From contig JBITNC010000001.1 of assembly GCA_050084985.1 (NCBI GenBank), positions 39,122,001 to 39,186,000 on the forward strand: a stretch of 64,000 bases of DNA, given 5' to 3'. A program made the position numbers and the translations under genes. This DNA comes from Nageia nagi. Taxonomy: Eukaryota; Pinophyta. Shown piece by piece: positions 46,380 to 58,430 of this stretch. Within the stretch, counting starts at the first letter, position 1, and every line of letters begins with the position of its first letter. A model generated the notes under the pieces. It worked only from the letters and a program-made list of their open reading frames with translations, was not told the DNA's origin and made no database searches.

Positions 46380-46640
46380 CTAATGCTATAATCAATGATA
46401 AATGACTACATTTTTGAATTTATAATCAATGCTAAATGAATCTATTTTTTACTTTATAATCAATGTTAAATGAATCTATTTTTGATTCTATATGTGACTC
46501 TACAAGAGATGAAAAAATGATTCTATTTTTGATGTTATATGTGACTTTAGAAGCGATGTAAAATGACTCTATTTTTTACTCTATATCTAATGCTATAATG
46601 ATGCAAATACTAATTCTATATTTAATGTTTTGCTTATCAT
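46380..46640. repeat. Diffuse repeat of aatgaatctatttttgat-type words
   Basis: Irregular repeats of ctataatcaatgctaaatga and gactctatttttgat words. The composition resembles the 12-bp minisatellite at 45,277, but no fixed period is kept. Confidence 0.6.
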
Positions 46641-46859
46641 TGGAGATAGTGTCATCCCATGAGCAAAAAAGCAAAAATAAATAATAGAAAAAGCATGCCC
46701 ATGTTGACACTATTTCCTTGTATCGTGGTAGTGTTATATTTCACTTGATAATATGATGTCAGCAATAAACAACATTTTTTATTTATAAAAATATTTAATA
46801 ACAATAAGTTTTTTTAAAAGAAATGAAATATGGTATGTTTTCTACTTGAAAGCACATAC

Positions 46860-47640
46860 ATATTATTATGTAAGACTCTTTAGATCTTGCATTACTTTGC
46901 ATCACATATAAGAGTCACTCATACTATTAAAATATTTATAGCCCTCATCATAAAATCCATTTTATATATATCCTTTGATCATTATAGTCCATGAGATTGC
47001 ATCTCAATGAGGTATTTTGTCAAATAATTTTAAGGCCTTTTCGATGTATATGTTTTATACATATCTTATGATCATTGGAGTCTATGAAATTATGGATCAT
47101 GCATTTATCAAATAATTATAGTACCTAATGTATTATTCCATATTTTGCATACATGTCTATCAAGGCATTCACAATGACAATATTTGATGAAAAACCATTT
47201 CAACTACTCCTTTATGTATTTCCATACCTTCTTTTAGAGCTCTCATGATGGTATACATTGGAAGAATGCTAACAATGGCTAAAGAGTTTAGTTTTACATC
47301 TACTTAAAGGCCTTTAGGCTCTTCTTATAAAATACATTTTATGAATATCTTTCAACCATTTCATTCCATTATACCACATCTTGATGAGCCATTTTGTCAA
47401 ATAATTGGTAAACATTTTCAACATAACCCTTTTCTAATCCATAAAATTATGTTTGCATCATGCATCTTATCAAATAATTTAGTTGCCTTCTCTAAGATTT
47501 TATATTTTACATAAATGTCTATATGTACACATTTTCCATACATGTATACTAAGGCACTCACAATAATATTTTACAAAAAATCTCTTTAAAATACTCTTTG
47601 ATGTATGTATAGACACCATATTGCAAATCTCCTAGTTTGG
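46860..47640 (-). pseudogene. PPR protein pseudogene (minus strand)
   Basis: Reading the minus strand from about 47,640: KYKILEKATKLFDKMHDANI (near 47,500-47,440), LNSLAIVSILPMYTIMRAL and KEGMEIHKGVVEMVFHQ (near 47,300-47,190), then KALKLFDKIPH and AISWTIMIKGYIXNGFYDEG (near 47,070-46,960). These are successive PPR motifs of a PLS protein, with stops and at least one shift. The lower end near 46,860 shows no E domain. Confidence 0.8.
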
Positions 47641-47649
47641 TGGAGGATG

Positions 47650-49306
47650 TTAGAAAGGGTGAATTGATCTAGTTTGACTATTATTTTTATTTATTGCACT
47701 TGGTCAAATAATGCCAATTCCTATCAAGGAAATCCATATATTTGTTAGAGTATTAAGTTCACTTAGGAGTATTTTATTTATTTCCTAGGTTTTCTTATTT
47801 CTCACTAGTTTATTATGGTGATATCCACTTCTTTATCACTTTGTGAATTTTACCTTCACACATGGTTGGCATGTTGTTGTACATTAGCTTGTATTTTCCC
47901 TATTTCTTCATTCTCATTTTAGATTGATTAGTTTTGAGAATTTCAACTTCTCTTCTCTATTTTGTGGTGCTCTTACATTTTTCTTTCTGGGTTTGATTTA
48001 TTCTCCTTGCAAATCTTGAAATGGTACTAGATAAGTTTAGATTTCTTGCAAGCATCTAGACTCTTTGTGAAGCTTCTTAGATCTAGTTCTTCTTATAGGA
48101 TGTGTGATTTCTTTTGTTCCATTCTTTGTTGCATGTGATCTTTCTATTTTGTTTGAAGGCTTCACTATCCCTTATTGAAATTCACACCTACAAGGACATC
48201 TCTTGCATTTATATAGAACTGCAACCTATGCTCCTATTGTAAACTCTTGGCCTCTGGTAGTATCTCTATGCATATAATATTTATCTATTATGCCAACATG
48301 TGGGATCTCTAAATCATTATCAAGCTTCTTGAGTGGCCTTTGGCATTATCTATTGATGCCCTCTTTACATCTCATACCCACTTGCACCTCATGTGCATGT
48401 TAATCTCCTCTTGCATGCACTCTCTTACAATGTTCATAGACTAATGCGGGCTTGTTTTATCTATGATATCTCTCCCCTCATTAGAATAAAGCCCCCATCC
48501 TACACATTGAATATGTAGTCTCATGGCTTATCTATCATTTCCCAATGAAACCTTCCATGTGCTCTTTCTACACTCACACTAACTTTTTTTCACATGGACT
48601 CTTTGTGCCCTCTCTAAGATTTGTCGAGCTTCTCCAATGTTGTATGTTTTATTTCCAATACTTGGTGCCCTCTTTGAGATCTTTATAGCTTCTCCAAATT
48701 GATGTGCTACAAATGCTTTATGTGTAGCACATGTGATCCTCCTTTAGTCCTCTGCACTCCTACACTCACGGCCTCCCTCACCTTCTTGCATCTTGCATTT
48801 TGGTTCATGCTTAGTGATGTTGGGAAAAAAGCCACTTTAAAATTGAGCAAATCATGACTCTCTATAATGCCTGGTATTTTCCTTCATAGACTCCTCTACA
48901 ACCTATCTTGGTTGTTTGGGATTTGTAGGTTTTCAATTTAATTTATTTTTTGGTCCCTATAGTCTTTTGAAAAATTAAAAAAATAAATATTTTTCTAATT
49001 TTCAAAATTAGACAAATATTTTGATTTTTAAAAAACCTTAGGGATCATTATATTTATTTTGGAGGCATACAAAATTAATTCAATATCTTGGGTAAATAGA
49101 CTCAGATTGGAATCCCATTTTTTACATTGTAAAGCTGAGACTAAAATATTTTTAGACACTTTAGTTATAACCTAAGACTATAAATGCATTTTTTTAGAGG
49201 GGTTCTTTGAAATTGAATAAAATTTGAGTGGGGTCTTCTTGGTGTTGAGTGCAAATTTTTGCACCCCACTTGTTGCCTGGTTCTTGGTTTGTTTGGTGTT
49301 TTGAGA
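47650..49306. other. Pyrimidine-rich stretch upstream of copia C
   Basis: No ORF supported. It could include the leader or LTR of copia C, but I find no duplicate LTR in the window and no tggtatcagagc primer site before the gag start, so this is left open. Confidence 0.4.
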
Positions 49307-50603
49307 TGGAGCATTCATCATTAAAAATTGAACTTCTCACACCTCATAACTATCACACTCAAAAATCATGGATGTTGATAGTATTAGCACAAAGAGGACT
49401 AAAGACACTCATTAAGGAGCAAACATTCACATTCAAATCAAACTATGAAACTTGGTCATTCATAAAGGCAACTGGTGAAGCATTTGGGCTAATAAAATCA
49501 AATGTTTGTGAGAGTTGTTGTTTCATATTGATAGTATAACCACACAACATGAAGTATGGGATAAATTAGAATCTTTTTTTGATTAAGTTTAACACAATGA
49601 GGGCCATGCATATTCATGCTCAACTTACTACTATGTCTCTTGATGACTATCCCACCATGGTTGATTATCTCACTAATTTAAGAAATTGTACACACAATTA
49701 ATAGGTAGTGGTAAAAACAATAAAGATGATGAATGCATTTTATTGATTTTATGAAAATTGAAGGGTCCATTTCATGTATTTATCTCTACATTCCTCTCTA
49801 TAAAGGATGTTATGGGTGATAAATTCATAATGTCTTAGTTAGAAGAATTTTGTGAGTATATTACAAGGGAAGAGATTAAAATTTCATCTCTTGAGGCATC
49901 TTCATCTTCATATAAGGAATTAACATCATCTAAAGGTAAAGGCAAGTACAAGTCTAAGCCTAAGGCCACTACACCACAGCTAGCTCAAAAATCCCTAGCT
50001 CCAAGTCCAATCAAGAAAAAGAGAAGCCTACTTATTCTTATTGTGGGAAACTTCGACATATCATTGAAAAATGTTACCAAAAGATGAAAGATGATAAAAA
50101 GAAAAAAAAATTAAACTTATCATGTATTAGGTAAGGATTTGAATGCTCATAGGAAGGGACATTTTATTTCAAAGAGTTGGGTTATGGATTTAGGTACTTC
50201 AAATCCCATTAATCCATCCAAAGAGTCTTTTCCATCTCTTTGTTCTACTTCTACTTCTAGTATTGAGGTTCATGATTCCTCTCACATTTATGTGAAGGGT
50301 AAAGGGGATATTCTCATTGCAAGTGGTTGCATCCTTGATGTGCTTTTGATTCCTAACCTCTCTTCTAAATTTCTTTCTTTGTATCAGATATGTAATACTG
50401 GTGGTGGGAGCACTATTTTATTCACACATGGTGATTTTGAGATTCATAGTTTTGAGGAGCCATAGTCACTTCTTGCATGAGGTAATGTTTATCATTCCCT
50501 TAGTCTCTATTATTTTAATGGCTTTAATGATACTGATTTAGGTACTAGGTTGGTTTTCTATGTAAATTCTATGAGTAGACTTTAGCATGAGAGATTTGGG
50601 AAC
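49307..50603 (+). pseudogene. Copia C: gag and protease, cut off inside integrase
   Basis: The ATG at 49307 (MEHSSLKIELLTPHNYHT) starts a plant copia Gag. A frameshift near 49,510 leads to TQHEVWDKLESFF and later, in another frame, MRAMHIHAQLTTMSLDDY and PTMVDYLTNLRN. The zinc knuckle near 50,028-50,075 reads YSYCGKLRHIIEKC, with Tyr for the first Cys. The protease follows near 50,180 (WVMDLGTSNPINPSKESF; Asp kept, Ser of DSG is Leu), then LIASGCILDVLLIPNLSSKF. The integrase start (HERFGN near 50,585) is cut at 50,604 by the LTR of H. It is a third copia family, distinct from A and B. Confidence 0.85.
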
Positions 50604-51702
50604 TATTGATCGATATGATGTATTCTCAAAGGGTTTAGTCTGGTTGAGTTCTCTATTACTTGCAATAGTAGGTTCTTTTAAAGAGAAGAAGGTGGTGGGA
50701 ATGTGCTCATGTTAGTTTTTTGGTCAATATCCAAGTTATAGGCCAATTCCTATCTATTATAAAGGTTTAAAGTAATAGGAAAGAGATAAAAAGGTATAGA
50801 GTTATAGGAAAGAGATTAAAAAATTAAACTATAACTAAAATAAGAACTTCACAACCCAAGCATTGTAGCATAAATAGCAATCCATAACCAAGACTAAGAA
50901 TAGCAAGCTATCTTACCCTTGGGTTTTTGTAATCACAATACATAGCCACAACATAAGACATCTCATACATAACATTTACAAAAGCAATAAATAGCCACTT
51001 GTTGCAAAAGGGTAAAGCATTATGTGTTTGCATTATCATATATGAAAGCATCTTATAGACCTAGACAAATTTGCTACAATGTTCAACCTCTTTGATTTTT
51101 AATAGTCCATAATTTATACATTTACATACCCTGTTGGGTTATTATCCATCATTTATATACATAATTACTCATCTTGATTGAAGCTAGCGAAGAAAACTAT
51201 TTACAATAAATATTACAACTATGTTAGATTACACAGTGAATAAGTACCAATAGCATGACTATCTAGGAATTTGTAATTCTAAACATTCATATCCATTGAA
51301 TCATAATCCTCTTGACATGTCATTGACTACTCCTTCTTTGACCCTATAGTTTATTGAAGATGATACTATAACTAATTGAATAAGTATTCATTTACAATCT
51401 GATGGGTATGATCTGGCATTATGTTTTATCAATAGCTATCTATTTCTTTGTAATCATTGATGATTCATACTATAGTTTTGAATGAATAGAGTAATGGAGG
51501 GTTGTAAATAGTATATCAACTTAGTTTGAGAAGAAACTAACATTGTTATATGGAATTGAGTTGAATTTGACACATTAATAGGAACTCAAGGGTCAAACAC
51601 TTAAGATCAAGTGGACCTAAGTGTTACTTCTTATCCATTACTCTTACCTTAGTCTAGCAGGTCCTATTTCTTTTCTCCAAGTTTTGTTTATGATTTGGCT
51701 CT

Positions 51703-51960
51703 TCTTAGTACCTATTGATTTTAGGGAAAATTTTTGATGTCATCACTCAAAATCAATAGGTTCTATTTGGTATCTTCATGAATCATCACCCATCATTACT
51801 TATTTTGGGACCCACTTATTTTAGCCAAAAGTTTTGATGTTGTCACTCAAAATTGGTAAGATCTATTTGAGATCTTCATGAATCATCACTTACCATTACT
51901 TATTCTGGGACTTGCTAATTTTAGAAAAAATTTCTAATGTCATTATTGAAAATCAAAGGG
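51703..51960. repeat. 100-bp tandem repeat in the H LTR
   Basis: About two and a half units beginning acctattgatttta, acccacttatttta and acttgctaatttta, each with gatgtcatcactcaaaat and a tcttcatgaatcatca block. Confidence 0.82.
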
Positions 51961-52012
51961 CTTTATTTACTTCTAGGAATCTCTCATTAAATATTTGGAA
52001 ATAAATTGGACT

Positions 52013-52139
52013 TATATTTACAAAAAATCCCAGATAATGTATTTACAAGAAGTCCTAGATATTGTATTTACAATAATTCCTAGACATTGTATTTATAACA
52101 ACTCCAAGACACTATATTTACAACAACTCCTGAACACTT
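52013..52139. repeat. 25-bp tandem repeat specific to the H LTR
   Basis: Five units of tatttacaa-aa-tcctagacat text, 25-26 bp each. I see no equivalent in the two G1 LTRs, so it arose after the copies separated or was lost there. Confidence 0.85.
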
Positions 52140-52969
52140 ATTTCAACTTTTCTCTTCCCATACATAATTCTTTGATAGATATAGTTCCTACCCCATTTCA
52201 CTATTAATATGACTTAAGGTTAATCCTTAGGAGTTATTACAACATCTAATCAACTTTGATTAGAAATTTATAAGGAAAAATATCAAAGATAAGGACTTAT
52301 ACATACAATAGCTGCATTATATGTACAATAGCCAAATTTTGACAACACCTAGAATTCTTTAAACTTAGGGCTAAAAGAAGATTCAAATTTAATGTTAAAA
52401 GGAAGAGATTTGGAATAGAAAGAATTTTTAAAAAAAGAATAAAAGAATGATAATGTGTTACCCCAACTTAGAGTGCAATTCTAAAAGAATAAATTCTTCT
52501 AGTAGCTCTTGGGGTCTCTACTTGCTAGAGAATAGAACCCACTACTTGTTGCTTTTAGTAGCCTATTAAGATGTAGATTTGGTAGGGTTCTTAGGTGGTG
52601 GAATCATCTCTACTGGGAGGAATAGGTGCATATTATTATTCAAATCATTAAGGTATTGATATTCAACTTTTTATAAAATAGGGGATGCTTGAATCTTTAT
52701 AGTATCTACTTTGAAACCTATCAGAACACTCTCTAACCTCCCAGTGTGTAGGAAACTTGTGATTGCTTCTTGAGAAAGGTCATTTATTTATTATAAATAT
52801 AATATTTAATTCTCAAAAAAATATTTCTCAAGGAATTGAATGGTATTGGCTACCCAACTAGTAGCACTACCCTATACATTCTATTCTTTCAATCAAAGAA
52901 TTAAAGAATTTGTTAATAAATGTCATCTCTATTGTGAGCTAGTGTTTACCAATATCCATGTTGAAAACC

Positions 52970-55834
52970 AAATCTTGGAGTTCACCTATATCCTAGATCC
53001 TTATCAAAAATGATTGTAATGGCCTGGGAGTAATGGCAGCTATATGTTTCTCAATCAAGTCCCTCAACCAATTTGCATTTTCTTAATAACTAATCTTGAT
53101 ATATCTAGTGCCAACTGATGGAGAGTGTTCTGCATGTTGAACTATTTGATGACTTGTAGTGTCTATTATTTTAACAAAATATAAATGTGATAAGGTCACA
53201 ATCATGTCTCTGACTTACTCCACCAAGGATTTTTGGAAGCCTTTTATTAGTAGCAATAGTTTTGAATTATCATCAGATAATACTTTGTTAGCTACTATAA
53301 TGGTTTGTAACTTACCATCAACTTACTTGACCTTTTGGCCATCTATAACTATAGCCTAAGCTTTAATATCTTGTATGGTTTTATTTGCATTATCTAACTT
53401 AACCTTTTTTTATGTCAAGCCCTTCTCAAATTCTAACTATTGCTTATCAAGCTTTGCAAGTAGGTCTTCGTTTTTGTTTTGCAACCTAGCCATTATTTTG
53501 TCTTTAAGGGAGTAGTCTTTCTTATATTGATCAATTTTCTTATTCAATTTATCTATCTTAGTCTCCATTACCTAAAGACTTTTATAAGCTACCATTGAAG
53601 TATTCATAAGGAACTTAGAGTGGTCAATTATCAGAGCACTCTACATATTTACATCAATTATAACTATGGGAGCAGTATCTAGTTATCCTTCTTTGAAACA
53701 CATCTATGCTATCTTAATGTCTCCTATTTTTTTTATTTTACTTAAAATTCTCAATTGTTTCTCAAGAAGCATAACAGGTTTATTAACAAAAGTTACCCAA
53801 TCAATGGTATCTATAATTTGTTTAGAAAAAATTGATTTCATCTCCTCCTAGGAGGCTATAGGAATTAAAGAATAAGGAATATTTACACTTGAAGTGGTTG
53901 CTATGACCTATTGAGTGGTTCTGATTACTTTGGAGGTATATAATCTTGAATTTTTATTTCTTTTTCTACTTCCTTCATGACCTTTACTTCATCATCATCT
54001 TTATCCATTAGGTCTAAGTCTCTTTTCCTTTTGGATTCATCATCACCATAATCACCCAATCTACCTTTAAGTGTAGCTACTACAAATCTACCTGTTCTAG
54101 GTACATTTCCTCCACCTTGTTGAAGTTGCATGTGTTCCTTTTCTGGGGCCTCTTTATTTTTTAGGACTTCTTATTTTTCCTAGACTTCTTCTTGAGCATA
54201 GTGTCTGTATTTTAAGGCTCTTGCAACTACTTTGTATCAAAGATTTTTGCTTCTTTTTCCACAACCCAAAAAGTTTCTTCTATGATTTTGGGAGGTGGAG
54301 GCACAATCCTCTATGATCTGGGCTATGTAGTATGGGGTATCTTTACTAATTTTTCCTCTTTCTTTGGGGTTTATTATTTTTGAGCAAGGGTTTGAATGAT
54401 CCTCTTTTTTAGAGAAGACTCCTAAAAAGTAGTAGCAGTATCTAAGAGATTTTGTTCTCCCTTATTTGCAAGCTCTTATAAGTTGGATGGTTATCCAACC
54501 TCTATTTATCTCTCCTGTAACTGATTTTCCTTGAAATTTAGGAGGAAGTGGTTGACCCAATTTTAGAAAAGATATTTAGAATATTTTTCCTTACAAAACT
54601 TATCATATTTAAATTTTTTAAATTATTCATTTTTAATATGATGAATCTTTATTGTATGTTCAAATCTAAACTTTATGAAATAATGGATTTTATTGGGGCC
54701 CCAAACCAAATCAATTAGTTGGGTGAGGACATTTGGGTCAAGGACAAAATCTTACTACTTATTTTCTAATTCTTGTATTTCTTTATCCCCTAAAGGGTCA
54801 TCTAGGCCTTATTTAGGGATGTAAAATCCCATTCAGGGTACATTTCTACTTCTTTCTCAATTTTATTTACAAAATATTCCAAATGAGGTCTATACTCATG
54901 GGAAAAGGTTGGGTGCTACTTGCTTGACCTTATTATTTTTGTCATATCCCCCTAAGGATCATACATCCATGGGGCTCCTACTATATCCAATTTAAAATTC
55001 TCTACAATAAATTTTGCTATGCTATCTTTACAACCTACTTCTAAAAGAGTGAAATTTTTAGTAGAAGATGGTATATCTACAATAGATTTAAAACTACCCC
55101 TGAACCCATACTTGGTCTCTATAGCACATATTTGCCTACCCATATCTATGTAATATAGCTGAGGGTTACATATTTAGGCAAGAAAAAAAGTTTTTCAAAA
55201 TATTCATACCTCATAGTCACAATACGATCTTTGAGAAAGTACTAATCATCGACTTTATTTCCTCCTTGTAGCTCTTGCATAGTGCTCTTGCATAGTTTGC
55301 TAAGGATTTTTCTTATCAACATTTGCACTATTGTTGCATAGAATTTATCTATGAAATTGTAATATGATCCATGCAACTTGCTCAATACTAGTACCCTTAA
55401 ATCAATCACTATTGGTCTAGTAATTGGATTCATGAACTCAATTGGTAGCCTTGCCTTCACAAGTTTGTCAAGGTTTTAATAGGCCAAGATCCACCAAAGA
55501 TACAAAGAGTGTCTAAAATATAATTTTTTAATTTTGAAAAGACATATCTTTATCTAATTAGAAATAAAATCTAGGAATTCATAATAGATGTGTGCCTCTG
55601 TGATATTGTAAACCATACACACCATGGCTTCATTTGCTTCTATTTGGGTTTTCTTCTACAAAATGACAACTAGTGTCTATAACACCTCTCTATCCATCTT
55701 ATTTTCAAATAGGATGATGTAATAACTTAGACAAAGTTGTGTGGTTCTATTCCCCTAATATCTCTCACTAATCTAGTTTATCATTTCATCTTGATTACTA
55801 TAGAAATCATTCTTTTCTATTTTAAAATCAATCT
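52970..55834 (-). pseudogene. Extra ORF of H (unrecognised; same protein as in G1)
   Basis: Minus strand from 55,834 downward: PITRPIVIDLRVLVLSKLHG and SYYNFIDKFYATIVQMLI (near 55,420-55,310), RYEYFEKLFFLPKYVT, MGRQICAIETKYGFRGSF (near 55,143-55,090) and VGCKDSIAKFIVENFKLDIV follow. Next comes a charged linker with ESKRKRDLDLMDKDDDEV (near 54,030). A Lys/Leu-rich heptad segment lies near 53,600-53,450 (METKIDKLNKKIDQYKKD, KDKIMARLQNKNEDLL). The tail ends near 52,970. Stops interrupt it, but the amino-acid similarity to G1 runs over the whole length with many changes, as expected for a once-functional protein. The N-terminal third was cut off by the insertion of I. Confidence 0.75.
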
Positions 55835-56667
55835 TGTAGAAACCTAAAAACAACCCCTGTTTTGATAAATGAAAGAGGGGAATACAAATTTTAGGTAAAT
55901 AATAAAGTTTTCCAAAATCTTGTGGTTGCTAGTGATCCAATACAATCATTGACAATCATATCTAATCGCTGGCACTCAATAGGTAATCGCTAGCAATCTT
56001 GAACATAGAAAACATAAAGAAAAAAATAGAAAAATCAAATGCTTAAGGAAATAAGCTAACAGATCAAGGATGAGTCATCTTTGATCCTATGTTTTCCTTA
56101 CATAGATATAATTTGTGACAAGGCTGGATGAGATTTTTCATGTAGTCCTACCTTCCAAAATGGCAACTAATACTACCTTGGAAAATCTATAAATAAGACC
56201 TCTCCCATAGAGAAAAAGGAGAGGGTGAGAAGATGAAATGCAACCTTATGCTATTGAATTATATATGTATTGCTATGTACATTTTAGTTTACTATTTTTT
56301 ACTAATATGCATGTTTATTTCATATTTTTATTATAATATTAGAGCATGAGAAGGTATGTTTTGATGGGTTGTTGGTTTATGTATGTGTAGGATTCCAAAA
56401 CTAGCAATTGATTAAAGCAAGGAGAAGCCAAGGAGTTAGGAAGAAAGAAGCAATCAAAATTATTCTTATTGCAAGTTCAATTAAATGATATCTATAGCTT
56501 AAATATATTAGCAATGAAAGGCCTATATTACACATTGTACTAAATCCCTCCATTGCGAGGCAATTTGTAATCAAAATTGAGGTTTATTTAGAGATCAATA
56601 AAGAGTTTCTATTGGTTGTGATAGCTTTCTTTTTTTGCATACTTGCAGGGTTATTTTTTAATAAACA
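55835..56667 (+). repeat. 5' LTR of I (833 bp)
   Basis: It starts TGTAGAAACC and ends aataaaca; it aligns end to end with 30289-31122. TATA box TATAAATA at 56188-56195. No polypurine tract precedes it, and a primer-site-like sequence follows, so it is a 5' LTR. Confidence 0.88.
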
Positions 56668-56670
56668 TTT

Positions 56671-56688
56671 TGGTGCTAGGAGGGCCCT
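56671..56688 (+). other. Candidate primer-binding site of I
   Basis: tggtgctaggagggccct begins three bases after the LTR end. It starts TGG as a primer site should, but I cannot match it confidently to a tRNA 3' end. Confidence 0.45.
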
Positions 56689-56862
56689 CACATGCAAGCT
56701 ACATCAAAAATAAAATGCAAGAGATATTTCTTGTTGTTTATATTTTGTTTTTTTTAAATCTTCTATGTTTTTGGAATTATCACTAAATCTCATACTATTT
56801 TTTATTTATTGTTCTATATTTTGTCTATATGGTCATCAATGATTGGTATCAAGCACTAGCAT

Positions 56863-56902
56863 CTTGTATTGGAATGTTAGCAATTTCATCAAGAATGCCA
56901 AT
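56863..56902. repeat. About 42-bp leader repeat of I, split by J
   Basis: The unit cttgtattggaatgttagca... at 56863-56902 is followed, after removal of J, by cttatattggaatgatagcg... at 63331-63372 and a partial third unit (actggattgctag). The right copy of the target duplication, ccaat, is 63324-63328. Confidence 0.75.
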
Positions 56903-57142
56903 TGTTATCACATAAAATTAATTTATGTATTTAAATTAATATATTAGGAAATATGTGCCTACACTTATACACACCTAGTTCAAGAATATTAATGTTATCT
57001 TAGATATGGTCAATATATATCATTGACTTACTATATTCTTGTTTATGTAGGTACATGCTAACCTAAGGAGTAGGTCATATTATTATCTATATAAATAGGG
57101 ATCTAATAGTAAGTCCACATCAAGGAAATACATGATCCCATA
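56903..57142 (+). repeat. 5' LTR of J, truncated after 240 bp
   Basis: It matches 62549-62788 with few differences and stops after atgatcccata, 45 bp past the TATA box. The remaining 535 bp of the LTR are missing. Confidence 0.9.
57088..57097 (+). promoter_or_regulatory. TATA box in the J LTR
   Basis: TATATAAATA, 185 bp from the LTR start, identical in sequence and offset in the 3' LTR (62734-62743). Confidence 0.75.
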
Positions 57143-58430
57143 GTAGAAAAAGTAGATGAAAAGAAAGAAAGGAAATTTATAAAGTTTTCTATACCTCCTA
57201 GGTTTATCTTGAAAGATCTAATGGCAAAGAGACTATTACAACCTTTACCTAAGTGAGAGGAAGATGAGTTAGCAAAGAGGCCAACATGGTACAAAGAAGA
57301 TGTTATCACTTTTCACCCTAGTGAAAGGCCTAGCAAGGATGTAACCTCATTACATCCACCATTGTTTATTTAAGTAAATACCTTTGGTAATACAGTTAAG
57401 AGATCATTTATAGATGGTGGGGTATCTTTGAATATTACCACTACTCACTTGCTTTCATAGTTTGATCCGAATTTATTACCTCTAAGAGAAGAGACTACCA
57501 TGAGAGTTAAGGGGTTTGATAGTGTTCCAAAGAAATGTGTTGGAATCATCATACTTCCAATAAAATTAGGAAATAAGGTACTTTAGACCCTCTTCTACAT
57601 TACAAATGGAAAACCTTATTTTAATTTCATTCTTGGAAGACCTTGGATAGATGACATGGAAGGAGAAGCATCCACTTTGCAAAGATGTTTCAAGTTTTAT
57701 TTTGAAGGAAATGTTTACAAGGTAGAAGTGAATGAGTAGATAGCCAAGTAGTGAAATTATATCCTCCCTAAGAGATTTGTTCCATATCATGCAGAAGATG
57801 AGGCTATCCTAGCTAAGAATGATTAGATCTATAAAAAAGCATTACAGAGAATTAACGTTAAGGATATCGGGTTTGGTTCATACACCATCATAGACATCAA
57901 TAACATCAGTCCAAAGAGAGACTTGGATGGATGGTAGGAGGCTTAGAAAAAGGATCACCCACACTCCTTTAGGCTCCATGAAGATCATTGATAGTCCTCT
58001 TTAAAGGAAATCATGGAAGAAAACAAATTTTGCATCATTCTATATCTTAGAGATGGTCATGATGGTTAGGTTAATTTTTTGTTATTAATGCAAGATGACA
58101 AACAGGTAAGAGATGATCAAAATTGATTTATTATTAAATGTGGAATAGATGATGAATATGTAATACATGCTATATACTTGTTTGATAATGATGATTCTTT
58201 CTTAGAATCTATGGGTACTAGAACTAAATATCTAGCTTGGCATGAAAAGAGGACTCATAAACATTGTCTAAATGCACATGCTTGCTTTGGTGAATCTATG
58301 GAAGATAAAATTGAAGGCTTGGGAGAGTTGCTATTTCCCACACCATTAGAATCAAAAATGACTTGGTTGAATGAAGAGATAGAGGAGATTAACATTGGTT
58401 CTTAAGAGACAATGTGACTCTTAAAAATAG
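57143..58430 (+). pseudogene. J protease region and linker to RT
   Basis: The plus strand reads KFIKFSIPPRFILKDLM near 57,180, then the retropepsin-like domain: SFIDGGVSLNITT near 57,400 (the D-G-G position of gypsy proteases; Asp present) and NFILGRPWIDDMEGEA near 57,620-57,670, the conserved ILGRPW segment. A linker with HEKRTHKHCLNAHACF near 58,240 and PLESKMTWLNEEIEEI near 58,350 leads to RT. Stops lie at 57,373, 57,460 and elsewhere. Gag is entirely absent upstream because of the deletion to the LTR. Confidence 0.8.

Larger units (their letters stand above)
50604..52493 (-). repeat. 3' LTR of H (about 1.89 kb)
   Basis: It aligns with 4549-6479. The left edge TATTGATC (TG changed to TA) matches TGTTGATT of G1. 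The right end agaataaa matches ggaataca. It contains a 100-bp repeat array (51703-51960) and a 25-bp array (52013-52139). Confidence 0.82.
50604..55834 (-). mobile_element. H: second copy of the G1 gypsy family (3' end only)
   Basis: The minus-strand 3' LTR (50604-52493) and the extra ORF (52970-55834) align with 4549-9231 and 19,624-20,200 of G1. The left edge interrupts copia C. The right edge is interrupted by the 5' LTR of I at 55,835, at the position matching about 20,190 of G1. The pol part would lie right of the window. H provides the uninterrupted reference for the copia A and B insertion sites. Confidence 0.88.

Noticed and set aside
50619-50625. Left edge of the H LTR at TGTATTC, forming a 7-bp inverted repeat with the GAATACA at the right end of the G1 LTRs
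   Set aside because: Similarity between the G1 and H copies continues about 14 bp further left to a TG/TA, and only that edge gives a near-matching target duplication (catct/catcc) for G1. The inverted repeat is kept as the alternative.
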